Notes: a model not told the origin generated them from the sequence alone. DNA of 64,000 nucleotides from Styela clava (GCF_964204865.1 NC_135250.1:11098001-11162000), one strand, 5' to 3'. Positions 49,107 through 63,728 are shown, numbered from the stretch's first letter. Program-made: numbers and translations.

Positions 49107-50928
49107 AGGGATGCCACTTTTGGATTTACGAATCGGATCGATTCGAATCGCATCTTTTCCGGATCGATTCGAATCAGATTTACGCGATTCGGAAAAAGAG
49201 AGCAATTTAGCGAAAAAAAAAACATTGAACGTTTGTTAAATCGTCGTTTTCGGCGGCTTTAAATCTGCCAGAGTGTGTTTATGCGGCACTCCAAATAACG
49301 GGACCGAAAAAAAAAACATTGAACGTGTGTTAATCGTTGTTTTCGGCGGTGTTAAAACTACCGAATGCGTTTATGCAGCACTCCAAATAACACCAAATTA
49401 CGGGACCGAAAGAAAAACATAGAACATTTGTTAATCGTTGTTTTCGGTGGCGTTAAAACTGCCGAATGCGTTTATGCGGCACTCCAAATAGCAACAAATT
49501 ACGGGACGTAAATAAATGAAAATGAATTTTTCGTGATTGACTTTTTTACTTGTCTGCCGTCATTTGTTTCAAGTTCGACACAACACACTCTTTTACGCAT
49601 CACTCGAGATGATGTGTGGCGTAATTACCAGCAAACTGCGAGTTCAGTTTTCCACTAAATAGCCGAAGTTTCCATTATGCGCGAATTTAAATGGATCGTA
49701 TACCTAAAAATTCGTGACAATTTTGATGAAAATTTTCAACAGCACACCTGCGCTGCGACTAAGTTATTGTACGCCCTGGCATGATTGGATAAAGAATCGG
49801 CTACCGACGTCTAGATAATGTTTAATTTTGATTGAAATTTAATTTAAACTTTGTTCTGAGAGCAATATTCCGCGTACATTTAAAGAGAACTATTACTGAA
49901 TGAGTTCATCGGCCGGCAATGTTAATTGACAATCATGTTTCTCATCCTAAAATATATATTTATTTTGTTTGCGTTTGTCAGGCTTCCACTCGAGTGGCGG
50001 TAAACGAAATCAGGGGGACATAATGTAATAGTACATACACGTCTTTTTTCAGCTGTTACAAAAAAAAGTAGTATTTACTTTTAATTTTGTTAGCGCGATA
50101 CAAGCGAATAAAACATTTCGGATTATTTCGAGCAAATGTCATAACGGACAGGTGGGAGTAAATAATACTTGTGGAATGGCAACTTGTGCACTGTCTTACA
50201 TCAACACGTGGCAGATTTCATACCAGACCGAGCATACTGTGCGAATGTCGTCTTACTTTAGCCCCAGCGACCATGTTTGATCGAGATAAAGCGTCAACCA
50301 ATTATCGCTCGTCAGCGCGGCGTCCATTATGCACATTTGGACTTTCTGAATTACGAAATTAAACGTAGTCCACATTAATAATGAAGCCTGAGTTAGCCAA
50401 TAACGCTGTTAGCCACAAATAATACTTCCTCTAATATTTATGGAAATTTTTGTTCGCAATCGTAGTCGGATGAACGATTGTTTTTATCGAAATTAATTTA
50501 ATTTAATCGTGGTTAATTTTATCGTCTTCAATCATATTCTTGTAAGCATTTCCCATTTATAGTAATTCAGATGCAATTAGAATGTTTTTGTCGTATTACT
50601 CTATGCTGCTAGCATAAATATAAAATATTGTACTAAGATTTTGAAGATAAAGAATCGGTAATAAGGCCGGCCCTAATTCAATATAACAAGAAGGGAAATA
50701 CCACGGTCACATATACTGGTGTGGAACAAGGGAAAGCAGTGCTGTTACTGTGTTTACGACATAACAGTACAACTGTTCCCTGCTTATTTTCTCATATGAA
50801 TTCCATCAAATTGCCTCAGCCCTGATACAAGTATAACACAATAACTCAGTATTGTAAGACTCACAGATAAGTTGCAACAGCAAGTTTTTCATCAATGCAT
50901 TTATTAGTGATATCTATGACCTACATCT
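49107..50928. repeat. Tandem unit 2, 1,822 bp
   Basis: It matches unit 1 from end to end with few substitutions and small indels. One 102-bp subrepeat is shortened, and a short insertion, ATATTCTTGTAAGC, occurs near 50,535. It starts with the same terminus AGGGATGCC, directly abutting the end of unit 1. Confidence 0.9.
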
Positions 50929-51289
50929 TTTTTATCATGATGAAAATAAGTGTGGCTTATTCACTGAAAACCCCTTATCATCCTTGCTATATAGCCTATT
51001 CCATTTTCAAATTTTTTTCTTTTAGATTTGAGCTTTTTTGTGACTTTGGGCAAACATACGCATGTAATAAAAAAAAAGCTTAATGGAATCAGATTCGGAA
51101 AGATTCGATTCGAAAAGTTTTGATTCGAGATTCGATTCGAAAAAAAAAATGTATCCAGAAGTGGCAACCCTATTCGGCTGAAAACTGTCAAACACCACAC
51201 TGACAGGCCCATAAACACTGATATTGTTAAGCATATGGTACAGATAGGCACCGATTTCAATGTCATTCGATATATTTATTTTTGCTCAG

Positions 51290-51533
51290 CTTCGCCGTCA
51301 TCATCTCCTTCGCAATCATCTCGACATCCCATGCCTTTATAAGGTTTTTTGCATCTATATGCGGAGCACTAGGTACTAAAATAGACGAAAAACCGGCCAA
51401 AACCAGACGCAGCACGAAGAAAGTTTGAAAGCATGAATGTCAAAATGGCAGCGATCAATTGATCATGGTTATGATCCCGCGCTGAGACAACGCAAAACGA
51501 GAGAGAAGATCGTTCCATATTTTCTAGTCTAGT
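51290..51533. mobile_element. Partial copy of the 3,158-4,214 element
   Basis: Read on the minus strand, it carries CACTAGACTAGAAAATATGG, then the TTCTCTCTCGTTTTGCGTTG block, GCGGGATCAT, and on to TTTCTTCGTG and the GGCCGGTTTTTCGTC region. The order matches that seen from 3,160 to 3,310. The outer end abuts GGTGACAGCACA at 51,534, which is a MULE-family terminus. Confidence 0.55.
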
Positions 51534-51935
51534 GGTGACAGCACAATTTTACCCGCCATGGTTTATAATTTGCTTTCGTGGTATCCCGCCCCACGCCACT
51601 GTTTGTGGCAGCTGAAAAGACAGTCGTCATGGTTGTCCAAAGCGGCCTTTGGTTTGGCATTCCCGCCTGGTTTTGTGGCAGCTTCAGATGCCACAAAGTG
51701 GTAATAACTGCACTTGAGGGCCTAAAAGGCTGGACTGCGTAAAACGAGCGTCAAGGATTGCTTCGGTCATTAGGATATAATTTTGATGATACCAGGCCTT
51801 CTGGAAGGACTATATTTACGATAGCGTTAGAGTATTCACATCCACTGATTAGGTGGAGCCAGACTTTATGGACTAACTATCCAAGTTGGGCCCATAGAAT
51901 GGAGTGCAAACTGTATTCTTGCTATGATGCAGTAA

Positions 51936-52103
51936 GTAGTGGGATTTTTGTCAGCCGGTTCCTTCACAAAAGTCATATTTTTCAGCCTGTTCTGTTACAA
52001 ACAGAACATTGACAGTAACCAGTATTGCTAACCGGTTTGCTGATCTCATAAAATGTGAGACGGTTCCATAGAACCGGTGCGAATCGGCTAAATCCCACCA
52101 CTG
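51936..52103. mobile_element. Diverged second copy of the CAGTGGTGGGATT MITE
   Basis: AGTAGTGGGATTTTTGTCAG on the left and AAATCCCACCACTG on the right. The interior matches 2,967-3,145 (TCACAAAAGTCATATTTTTC, GAGACGGTTC-ATAGAACCGG). No clear target duplication remains. Confidence 0.65.
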
Positions 52104-53843
52104 TGTTCCTATGGCCGAAAAAATGGATTTGGTGGCAGAATTAGAGTCAGGTGTATTTTTCGAAAAAAAGGACATTGTCAGAATATGCCTGTTTTCCATC
52201 CGCAATGCAATATTGTTCATAATGCGCTATCTAAACCAGTGGTTCCATTTTTTAAAAAAAAAGACCACGACGGAACGCTTGCAATTTTTTAAATGCGGCC
52301 CTGTGCACTAAAATGCAACATTAAAAGATCACAACAAAAAAATAAATGCGCCGTACGGTATAGTGAAAAAAAATCTTCACCTGCGTTTATCACGATAAAT
52401 TTACATACGATTCGTCGTTTCTCAATTTTAATTTTAGAAGACATTTTGAAATTAATATTACCGATCTTAGATTTTAGAACTTAAAAATATATGCCTTCCG
52501 TTACCGTGTATCAAATAGTAAATTTGACATCTAAAAACTGAAACGTAGTGGTGCTTCTCTGACTATCCTCCACTTAACGCTATCTACCTTTCAATATAAA
52601 AGTGTGACACAGCATTTAGAAGCGGACTGGCATACTTTATAAACTACCTACTGTAACATGCGAAAAGGCAGCGCCAGCTACACCTCCAAGTGCAGTTTTA
52701 AGTATTTTGTAGCGTCTGAAGCTACCGCAAAACCATGACGGGATTTCCAAACCATGGCCAAAATACGGCGACTGACTTTTTAGCTGACACAAACCAATGG
52801 CAAGATGGCGGTACCACGACAGCAAATTGAAAACCAATGGCGGTAAAAATTTTGATGACGTTATCAAAGCATGTCGGCTCACGGCTGTAAGCAGGGCTGC
52901 CCTTGATGGTGGTAAATACTGGATAAGTCTGAACATTTTTCTTCGTTTTGGTGGATTTGGGGTTAGGTCTCAGGTTTAAGTAGATATAATTATATATGAT
53001 AAACTGAAAACTGGTACATAATTTTGTGAATATACCGATAATTAGGCTTACCATAAATCTGAAACAAAAAACCGGGACGGTGCGATTTGGCAAACATTCG
53101 GTCGATTGCCAGTCTTGATAATATTGGAACGTCTACCATGCCATTGCGGGTATATACGGCTGTAAATCTCTACTGATCATTGAATTAGAAAAAACACAAA
53201 AAATTAGTTTGTATTATTCATTTAGACCAAAAGTATTTGTCCGCAGATGGAACCTTTCTCAAAAATTCTTGTTTTGATTTTGTCATAAAACTGATAACAA
53301 GAGACATCACCATTAAATTTGCAGGTTACGGAGTGGTTTTATATTTTCTTCTGGCATTCTGCACCTGCTTTCGGACCAAAATTTTTTAACAATGGAAAAA
53401 ATCCTTTTAACAGATGCCGATGTTCCGAAAAACAAAATCAACCAATTTGCTGCAAATTCGAAATGCTAATATTTCTGTTAGAAAAAACGTTAAACAACTT
53501 TGTCCACTTAATTTCAACAGGCAAAGTAAGTCAAATTGCATTTGAACCATGCTCAGATAAATATCTCTTTATCAGTATTCGTCAAAAAGTGCATCGCTAT
53601 TCAAAACCTGATCAGCTAACCAAACATATCATTTATCAATTTTGCAGACCAAACACTTCAGTCCAGTTTATTTCACTCTTCAAATTTGTCCATATGTGTG
53701 GCCTGGCAGCATTGTAGGCTTCATCGTGCAGCTCTATATACGATAGACATTTCTCGTAAAAATCGCAAACATTCTTTTTAAATACAAATTTTTTCCCTGC
53801 AAATTTAGCTTCACCTCTGACAGAATATTTGCAACATCTACGG

Positions 53844-53910
53844 CAGGGGTCGGCAACCTTTTGTCGCCCGCGGGCCAAAATTAAGGGTTGCGAGTCATTG
53901 GCGGGCCGCA
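53844..53910. mobile_element. Solo left end of another hAT family
   Basis: CAGGGGTCGGCAACCTTTTG followed by CGCCCGCGGGCCAAAAT and GGCGGGCCGCACATA is a typical hAT left end. The opposite end GGTTGCCGACCCCTG was not found nearby, so the copy is truncated. The internal extent of this fragment is unknown. Confidence 0.55.
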
Positions 53911-54383
53911 CATATTTTTAGAAAGTTGAAACTGAACGGATAATACTTTTTATATTAAAAATCAAGCAGTGATACATCTCTCGAATAGAATATAGATTTA
54001 TTACCTCATTGCATCTCAAAAAATTCCATTTGAATATTTTCAGCGCCATTGAACCCTTTGCACTTAGCATCAACTTTTCTGCGTTTTGTTGCCATTCGAG
54101 CTTGAAGTAAATCATCATTAAATTCAGAAGAGAACAGCGGAGCAATCCACCAACTCTCATTTATTTCTGGCTAAACGTGCAAAATCAGCGAATCCGCTTA
54201 TCAAACAGCAGACATCAGAAATTCTAACTGTGCATATTTACAAGTTAATGCAAATTTAGCCTCAAAAAAATTTGAAATTAATTTAGAGGTGCAGTAAAAA
54301 CTTTGGTCATGAATAGCAGTGTGATAGGTAAATGTCGGCTGCCAACGACACAGAATCATCCGAATTTGTTATCGCAAAATTGG

Positions 54384-54566
54384 TCAGTCGAGTCGATGCC
54401 TCAATGTTTTGTGCTTCCTGCTTTGGATATGATCATTGACATCTGAACGTCCGCCATGACTAATAGAAAAACAGATCTGCAATGCGTACGTTCCTCCTTC
54501 AGTTTGCTTCAAATAAGGTAAATCTTTGTTCAACTCATCAGAAAACTTGTACTTTCTTTTTGGCAT
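54384..54566 (-). pseudogene. Remnant of a hAT-type transposase N-terminus
   Basis: The 60-residue frame begins MPKRKYKFSDELNKDLPYL and contains SISHGGRSDVNDHIQSRKHK, the GHGG-x2-D-x3-H-x4-KHK pattern at the end of a BED-like zinc finger in many hAT transposases. The expected C-x2-C pair before it is reduced to one cysteine and the frame stops soon after, so only a remnant remains. Confidence 0.6.
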
Positions 54567-55246
54567 TTCGACAACTTAACGACATTGCAGTTAACGCCAG
54601 AAAACGCATTAAAACATATACCAATTGTGACATAACAATAGAGCGATTTCTCTCTCTGAACTAGCAAAGTGTGTCGCAAAACAGTGGTAAATGGGCTGTC
54701 ATCGTTAAAAAAAAATTTGTAATAATAATGAATTTGAATTTTTTACCCATGAAAACCGTGCTGATAAACCGGGACATTTGAGTCAACCGGCCGGGACGCC
54801 GGGACAGCTTGTCAAATCCGGGACTGTCCCGGCTAAACCGGGACGTATGGTAAGCCTACCGATAATACTGATTACTGAATAGCGCCATAAAACCATGTCA
54901 TGAGACGCCGCGGTTCGTTCGTGGCGGAAGCTGAAATGAATTGGTGAGAACTGCAACCCAACACCTCTGCAGTTAGTTAACTTGTATTCGTAGCAATTGA
55001 ACTCTCTCTGTGATATCACAGGCCATAGCTTTGTGACATCACAATTGGGAAAGCGTGATCTAATCGGAAGGTGAAGAATCAGTGGTCCCAGCAGTGATTG
55101 TGAAGCAGGAAAAGGCGATAAGTGTGTATGTTTCAATTTAAGCATTCAATTTTCCATTCTTTAACTATGAGCCATATAACAGATTTCCTCCGCGGACCCC
55201 AAGAAAGTGCTTCGCGGACCCTAGTTTGGGAACCACTGATCTAAAC

Positions 55247-56020
55247 CAAGTTGGACAATCGTGAAGGCGCGTGGTCTTGGAGAAGCATTAACCTGACGTT
55301 GGTGTCACTATTGAAACCATCCTCTAATGTGATGTTGTGTGCGTGGCAATCTTATTTCTAAACAATTGGCCTTTAGACCTGTACCATCTCAAACTGAGAG
55401 TAAATTTCGTACTTTTTAAAGCTCTGATAAAATAAATTTGGTCAATTCAACTAAGCCCCTTTCGTTCCATTAACTACTGCCTCATAGTCAAATATTGGTC
55501 AGAAATCGTCGTTTTCAGTTTTATTGAAGACGACAAAATTGCACTGTTTGATTATATTCTATCGTCCATAATTAGGACCCATCTGCATCTTCTTCCTTCT
55601 GCATTCACATTTCCTTGGAATCTAAATATATAAATCCGATCACACTATACACAGTAAAAAAGAAAAATCATGATATTTATACTAAATTTATCGGTTTTCG
55701 TGGTGACACGTCAATGAATTATTTCATTAATAAAAAAAACGGACAATATATTATCCGTGATGTACAATGTAGGCATTTCCCAAGTTGTAAGATGGACTTT
55801 AAAAAAATTAAGACATCTAAGTATGAGTTAGATATATAATTCTTTTACATCGCTGTGTTGAAAAAGATTATAAAACACAAAATAAACACAAGGAAAAGTT
55901 GCCAAAATTTAAATGAACTTCAAAAATGGTATCTAAAAGTACTACATGGGTATTATCGCCTAGTGACGTATTTATAAGTGAATTCTCATAACATGCAAGC
56001 GATTAAGCAAATATATATCT
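55247..56020. other. Intergenic stretch
   Basis: No recognised exon. A 74-codon frame at 55,615 lacks an ATG start and any family signature. Confidence 0.35.
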
Positions 56021-56442
56021 TTCACAATGCTTTTCTTACTTTCACTGTAACATTTGCTTTAAACAATTTCCCCATTTCTTCTATTTCATAAATTGTGTGA
56101 ATCTGGCGAAGAAACCAGATAGTCTGACATTCACACCCATTGCCCACTTCATCATTGGCTTCAACCGGTTCCGGATACATAAGATTTTCACGAGGCATCG
56201 GATACATCGTTGGGTCGGCATTGCTGCCTGAGCATGCTTTAGTCGCAGAACTACAAAACGGAAAGAAATAGTTGCTCTATGAATATATATATTTAGATAC
56301 TCAAACAATAATCGATTTATATCAATTTATAAAATGAACTATTGATTTTTTTAGTAACGGATAATTTCACTTACATGCATTCGACACCTCCGTGGTAAAA
56401 TGGTCTATAAAGTTTGACTTGTTTCATGCATTTAGACGATCC

Positions 56443-57043
56443 CTAGTAAGAAGCTTGAGTACATTTTCTACTTCTGCAAGATCCAGAGGGCGACCGATGA
56501 ACATCACAGGAGTCTTCTGGAGGAGACGAATATCTGTTGAAGCGAGTAGGATTAATGGAAATATAAAACGTCTTAAGTTTTTCAAATTTTTTCTTTACTT
56601 CCAGAAACAAATACATAATTAAATATTGCGCTTTATGCAGCATCGATAAAGAATCGCATGTGTTTTACAGCTCCACCTTCTGTCACTCTATAAGTTACGA
56701 TTGTTGAATTAATTACCTAAAAGGTAAGTATTCTAATAAAAACGATAAACCTGAAACGAGCGCATCTTTTATGCTTGTGACGATCAAAGCCTTTCTCCAT
56801 CGGAAAATCAAACATTGAAGCTTCGTTTGGAGATACCTTTAGGTAAAACATGTGTAGTTAAAATACAACAGCATATTAAAATAAATAAAAGCATTAAAAA
56901 GTTTAAACCTCGTCATCAAATTGTTTGAAAAACTCAGTAGGAATAAATTCTTGAGCACTCGATCCAGATATTTGTATTCCAGCCACCAAAAAAATCGACA
57001 ACACATACAGATTCATTGTGAACTTCTTACGCGATTTGCGCAT
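56443..57043 (-). CDS. Candidate small secreted Cys-containing protein, three exons
   Basis: Exon 1 (57,043-56,909) encodes a basic N-terminus, a hydrophobic signal-type core (NLYVLSIFLVAGIQIS) and a likely cleavage after GSSA. Exon 2 (56,836-56,751) adds an acidic stretch, then RHKHKR, a possible proprotein convertase site, and Cys. Exon 3 (56,533-56,443) reads YSSPPEDSCDVHRSPSGSC and RSRKC, ending in a stop. The total is 103 residues with four cysteines in the mature part, consistent with a secreted peptide. The exon 2 donor is weak (AG/GTTTAT). A donor six bases earlier would put exon 3 in another open frame, so the C-terminus is uncertain. A further minus-strand open stretch at 56,022-56,230 (with GNGCECQTIW) may be an extra exon. 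The family is not recognised. Confidence 0.4.
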
Positions 57044-57099
57044 TGTATGCATGTCGATATGCATTGCTTTTATAGATCTTGTAAGAGAAAAAATAAAAT

Positions 57100-58850
57100 A
57101 TATTTATATCTATTACTTAGTATTTTATAAACACCGATGTGTTTTTAATGTTCATGCCAAATTCTTCCCGATTCAAACTTATTGCCGCAGGCACAGAGAA
57201 CGCTGTTTTTCGGAATTTTGGTAAATTTGTTACGTTATCCAATAAATTCCAATATTGCATTGGGCACAAAATCATTTCAAAATAAGGATTCATGAAACTG
57301 TTTTGAGTGATTTCACATTTTATAAGCTGATGTATAGACATTGAATGAATGGAATATATATATTTCATTTAATGAGTACTGATTAGTCTTACAGTGTACT
57401 CATCAACAGCTTCTTCGAATAAATACAAATATCTTAAGAAATATTCATTTTTCTACGTCCTACCTTTTCACCTTTATCGTATGTGTATGGTCGCGTCATT
57501 TTTCGTCTTCCTTATTTTCGAGAAGATGAATTATCACCAATCGTCGGAATGTTTGCGATAAATGTTTCTGATCTTTGTTTTTCAATACAAACTTTCATCA
57601 ACGCTGTGTATTTAGAATCCCGAAGACCGCAACAAAGATCGTGTGCCAAAAAATTGAATATTACGGGTTTTGGGAATGACAAGATTTAATGGAATTTTTA
57701 AATTTGAAAACATATTTGTGACAAAAGATTTCAAAGGAACTGACTTACATTACTATACGTTACATTTAATCGCCGGGTTTTAATTTTTCAAGTTAAAAAT
57801 TTCACACAGAAAATAGTAAAAAAATGAAATAAAAATAAAATTAAATCTTATTCGAAATAAAAAAAATGCAAACATTTTTTCTAATTAACACTTCGTGAAA
57901 ATATGCTTAAATACAATTTTTGCAGTCATTATGAGTAAAATATAAATGTAAACGTAATGTCGCCATAACTCAACATAATTAGTTTTTATATTTTCTAATA
58001 TATCAGCAGAATGGGCTAGAAATATATTTTCTTGTTCACTTGTGTTTTGTGAAAGACAATCAGGCATTCGCGTCAAATTGTTGCTTCTCAATTCATTCAA
58101 AATGACATATTCATGATATATATACAATAAATCATGAAAACAAATTATAAATCAAAATTCACCCTGCACGACACGAACTCTAAAAATCTCTGAATCTGGT
58201 TTTAAAGTTCAAAGCCAGTATAACAGAACTTTATTAAGCCCTTTTTAGAATTTATCAGTGGTGGCAGTCTGCCAACTTTATTCATTCATCTTACCTCACG
58301 TTCAATCAATCATTTTTGTCACGATGGATAAATATTTGAAAAAAAATCTTGAAAAATCTGAAAAGAATGTCTGAAACTGAGAACCCTGGAGGACGAAAAA
58401 CCTGTCTGTTTGCATTCTTCACTCGCTGTAAAAATGGAAGACTTGTTCCCATCGAAGTATACCAAGATATTGCATTGTAAAATCATTGCTTTTTCTAGCT
58501 ATTTGCATACTGTCTTAAAAAATTCTCATTGGCATTTCAGCATTTTGTGTCTTGAGTTTGCATTTTGCTCTTTGTAGCAATGAATTCGAAAGTGTTAGGT
58601 ATTTTCCCGATCAAGTCATAAAATATTGGTGTTTTCGCTCCTTTTTATGCCAAAATGGATCGAGACAATTTTTAGTTTCCATAATAGAGAAATTCCCAAT
58701 TGGTGTTTCGCTATCAATCATTACCAACTACTATTGAAAATCAACGGGCTACATCGCATTGTTACTATATTTTCAAACTTTGGATAACACTACAAAAATA
58801 GCACACATGGCCACGGCAAGAAAATTTAATGAAATTATAAATTGAACAGC
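57100..58850. other. Intergenic stretch without recognised genes
   Basis: AT-rich DNA with only short open frames on both strands. No repeat shared with other parts of the window was noticed. Confidence 0.4.
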
Positions 58851-58853
58851 ATT

Positions 58854-59312
58854 TTAACAGGTAACTAAAACAATCGCTACAACTAAAGAAATAACAAATA
58901 TTATGACTACAGCACACAATATACTGCGGAACCAATGTGACCATTTATTTCCCCAATGTTTCTTAGGAATATAAAAATCTCCGGCTTTATAGGTTTCATT
59001 TTCGCAATGACGATGCTTAATTATTTCAACCCTGATGTGAGTCAGAACTCCATCTTTTTCTAACATACGAAACAAGTACAGTCTCCGATTATTCAACGTT
59101 TTCCATTGACCATTGTGAGAAAATACTCTCATTGTGGGGATATCTTCAACTTTTCTTTCTCCTAGTTTGATTAAGTCAATCATATCCTGTATCCGTGTGT
59201 TTTTGTGAACCCGTCCGTGAGTGTCAGGGCCCATCTTGAATGTGTTTGGTATATATGTCATCGTGAAATAAATTTCACTTGGACGAAGTTTTGTGAGTTG
59301 TTGTTCTTTCAT
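58854..59312 (-). CDS. NNRRLY-family small membrane-tailed protein (paralogue 4)
   Basis: A single-exon frame of 152 residues from the ATG at 59,312. This start was chosen because the family similarity begins just after it (KLRPSEIYFTMTYIP), although the frame is open upstream to 59,426. Motifs in order are LRP-x-EI-x-FT, HGRVHKNTRIQDMIDLIKLG, IPTMRVF, GQWKTLNNRRLYLFRMLE, HIRVEIIKH and KKHW. A strongly hydrophobic C-terminal segment of about 22 residues (WFRSILCAVVIIFVISLVV) then runs to the end. The topology suggests a tail-anchored protein with the conserved core in the cytosol. It is the most intact member and the only one on the minus strand. The function is unknown to me. Confidence 0.75.
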   Translation of the reverse strand: MKEQQLTKLRPSEIYFTMTYIPNTFKMGPDTHGRVHKNTRIQDMIDLIKLGERKVEDIPTMRVFSHNGQWKTLNNRRLYLFRMLEKDGVLTHIRVEIIKHRHCENETYKAGDFYIPKKHWGNKWSHWFRSILCAVVIIFVISLVVAIVLVTC

Positions 59313-59319
59313 GCTTATG

Positions 59320-60440
59320 TAACAAGTATGATATTCTAAATTATGATATACACTGTATCCTAAAATTAAAGTTATACCATATTTATAGCAGCATACATAT
59401 AAAGTTTTTTCATGAAGCCATCGCAATATGATGAGTTTTAATTTGTGATACGGTTATTTATGATATATATATATAGAAAACATGTGAGGGTGACGCCCGA
59501 AGTATTTATCAAGTGTTCAAGCAAATTTTACAGTGAAAGGCATCATTTTTAATTGAACATACACGATGAACTTGGATTTCAGTTTTTCGAAGTTCACAAA
59601 TTCGTTGTGTCAAATTCATTCAAAAACAAAGTTTGATCTGGGAAGGTTATTTTTAAAATTCTAGTTCCTCTATCAGAGCGTCTTTTGTAAAGCGATGATG
59701 TTTGTTATTGGCACTCCCAATGCTCTGTATATACAACTTCCTTCGCAGATAAACACAAAATCAATCTCTCAGGTTTTTATAGGCGACGTCGGGTGGTAAA
59801 AAGTCATTTCGATAAATAATTCTCGATTGGTATTTAGTGTTCATCCACTAGGTAGATATGCTTTATTTTTAGAAATTGTGGTAAAATGGCACTTTCTCAA
59901 CATTGAATCGTGCGTTCGATTAATATTGAAAAATAAATATTCAGAAGCAAAATTTTTGAAGAGCATGAATTTATTTTTTTTTGCGAAATTTTATGATTAA
60001 TCTTGTTCAATAGAAAAAATGAAAATACACTAATAATTAATAAATTAAAAAGCTCTAATAAATTAGAAAAACAGATTTGTAAAAATGGTTCTATCGTGAA
60101 TGCGGTCTGAGATGAATTGCACCTAGAAGATGAAATATGACGTTTGTTCTGACTCTATTGCAGATTAAATACATTGATAATTATTTTCTTTTACTGTTTT
60201 GCATTTTTTTGTTGAAATGATGAGAGTTTTGTTTATGACCATTGATCTCACTATAAATCTACACTTAGTATCTCCGTTAGCAATATCATATGCCCTGGAA
60301 GAATATAACAAGACGAGAAACTTATTCTTGTTTGCTGCTCGCGATATTACATTATCGGAGATCATCGGTTTATATTTCCATTTTATAACCTATCAGACGT
60401 TTCAAACGAAAAATCAATAATCCAAAATCAGCCATATTCT
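59320..60440. other. Intergenic stretch upstream of paralogue 4
   Basis: No recognised exon or shared repeat. The promoter of the minus-strand paralogue 4 would lie near 59,320-59,600, but no specific motif was identified. Confidence 0.35.
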
Positions 60441-60444
60441 TATT

Positions 60445-60671
60445 GGTACTCCCGAAGTATGTGAACCAAGATGGCGGACACCGGAAAGTAGTATGTGTAC
60501 CAGGTTAGGGTTAGGCCATAATTTTATTCCAATTTTAGTTCTATAACGAGTTCGGGCAATAGCCAAGTGACTCCCGTAGTATTTGTACCTGAAATAATGG
60601 CCCAACTTTAACCTGGTACACATACTATGTTTCTGTGACCGCCATATTGGTTCACATACTTCGGGAGTACC
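60445..60671. mobile_element. 227-bp MITE with long terminal inverted repeats
   Basis: It begins GGTACTCCCGAAGTATGTGA and ends with the inverse (TTCACATACTTCGGGAGTACC), about 35 bp of inverted sequence including the GATGGCGG/CCGCCAT blocks. The flanks TTCTTATT and TTCTTAAT suggest a slightly decayed 8-bp target duplication. A related fragment lies at 3,550-3,780 inside another element. Confidence 0.8.
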
Positions 60672-60679
60672 TTCTTAAT

Positions 60680-63728
<3,049 letters not shown>

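Larger units (their letters stand above)
47293..51171. mobile_element. Terminal-inverted-repeat element with internal tandem duplication
   Basis: The left end is AGGGATGCCACTTTTGGAT and the right end ATCCAGAAGTGGCAACCCT, inverted partners of about 19 bp. GATTCGAATC-rich subterminal sequence lies at both ends. A TA flanks each end if the outermost A/T is counted as target (TA-GGG, CCC-TA). The body is two tandem copies, 47,293-49,106 and 49,107-50,928, nearly identical, followed by a unique tail to 51,171. No transposase was recognised. The element interrupts the BEL/Pao pol gene, but the rest of pol is not found on the other side. Confidence 0.75.
53043..54858. mobile_element. Nested hAT-like transposon, 1,816 bp
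   Basis: The ends are TAGGCTTACCATA and TATGGTAAGCCTA, with CCGGGAC-rich subterminal blocks. The 8-bp target duplication CCGATAAT is perfect at 53,035-53,042 and 54,859-54,866. It contains, on the minus strand, the start of a BED-finger-like transposase reading frame at 54,384-54,566, and a CAGGGGTCGGCAACC end of yet another hAT family at 53,844. Confidence 0.9.
52237..55238. mobile_element. hAT-like transposon (3,002 bp) carrying a nested element
   Basis: It begins CAGTGGTTCCATTTTTTAAA and ends CTAGTTTGGGAACCACTG, inverted at the outer ten bases. The 8-bp target duplication ATCTAAAC is perfect at 52,229-52,236 and 55,239-55,246. The right end has the common hAT-family text GCTTCGCGGACC. More than half of its length is another element (53,043-54,858). 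No transposase of its own was recognised. Confidence 0.9.
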
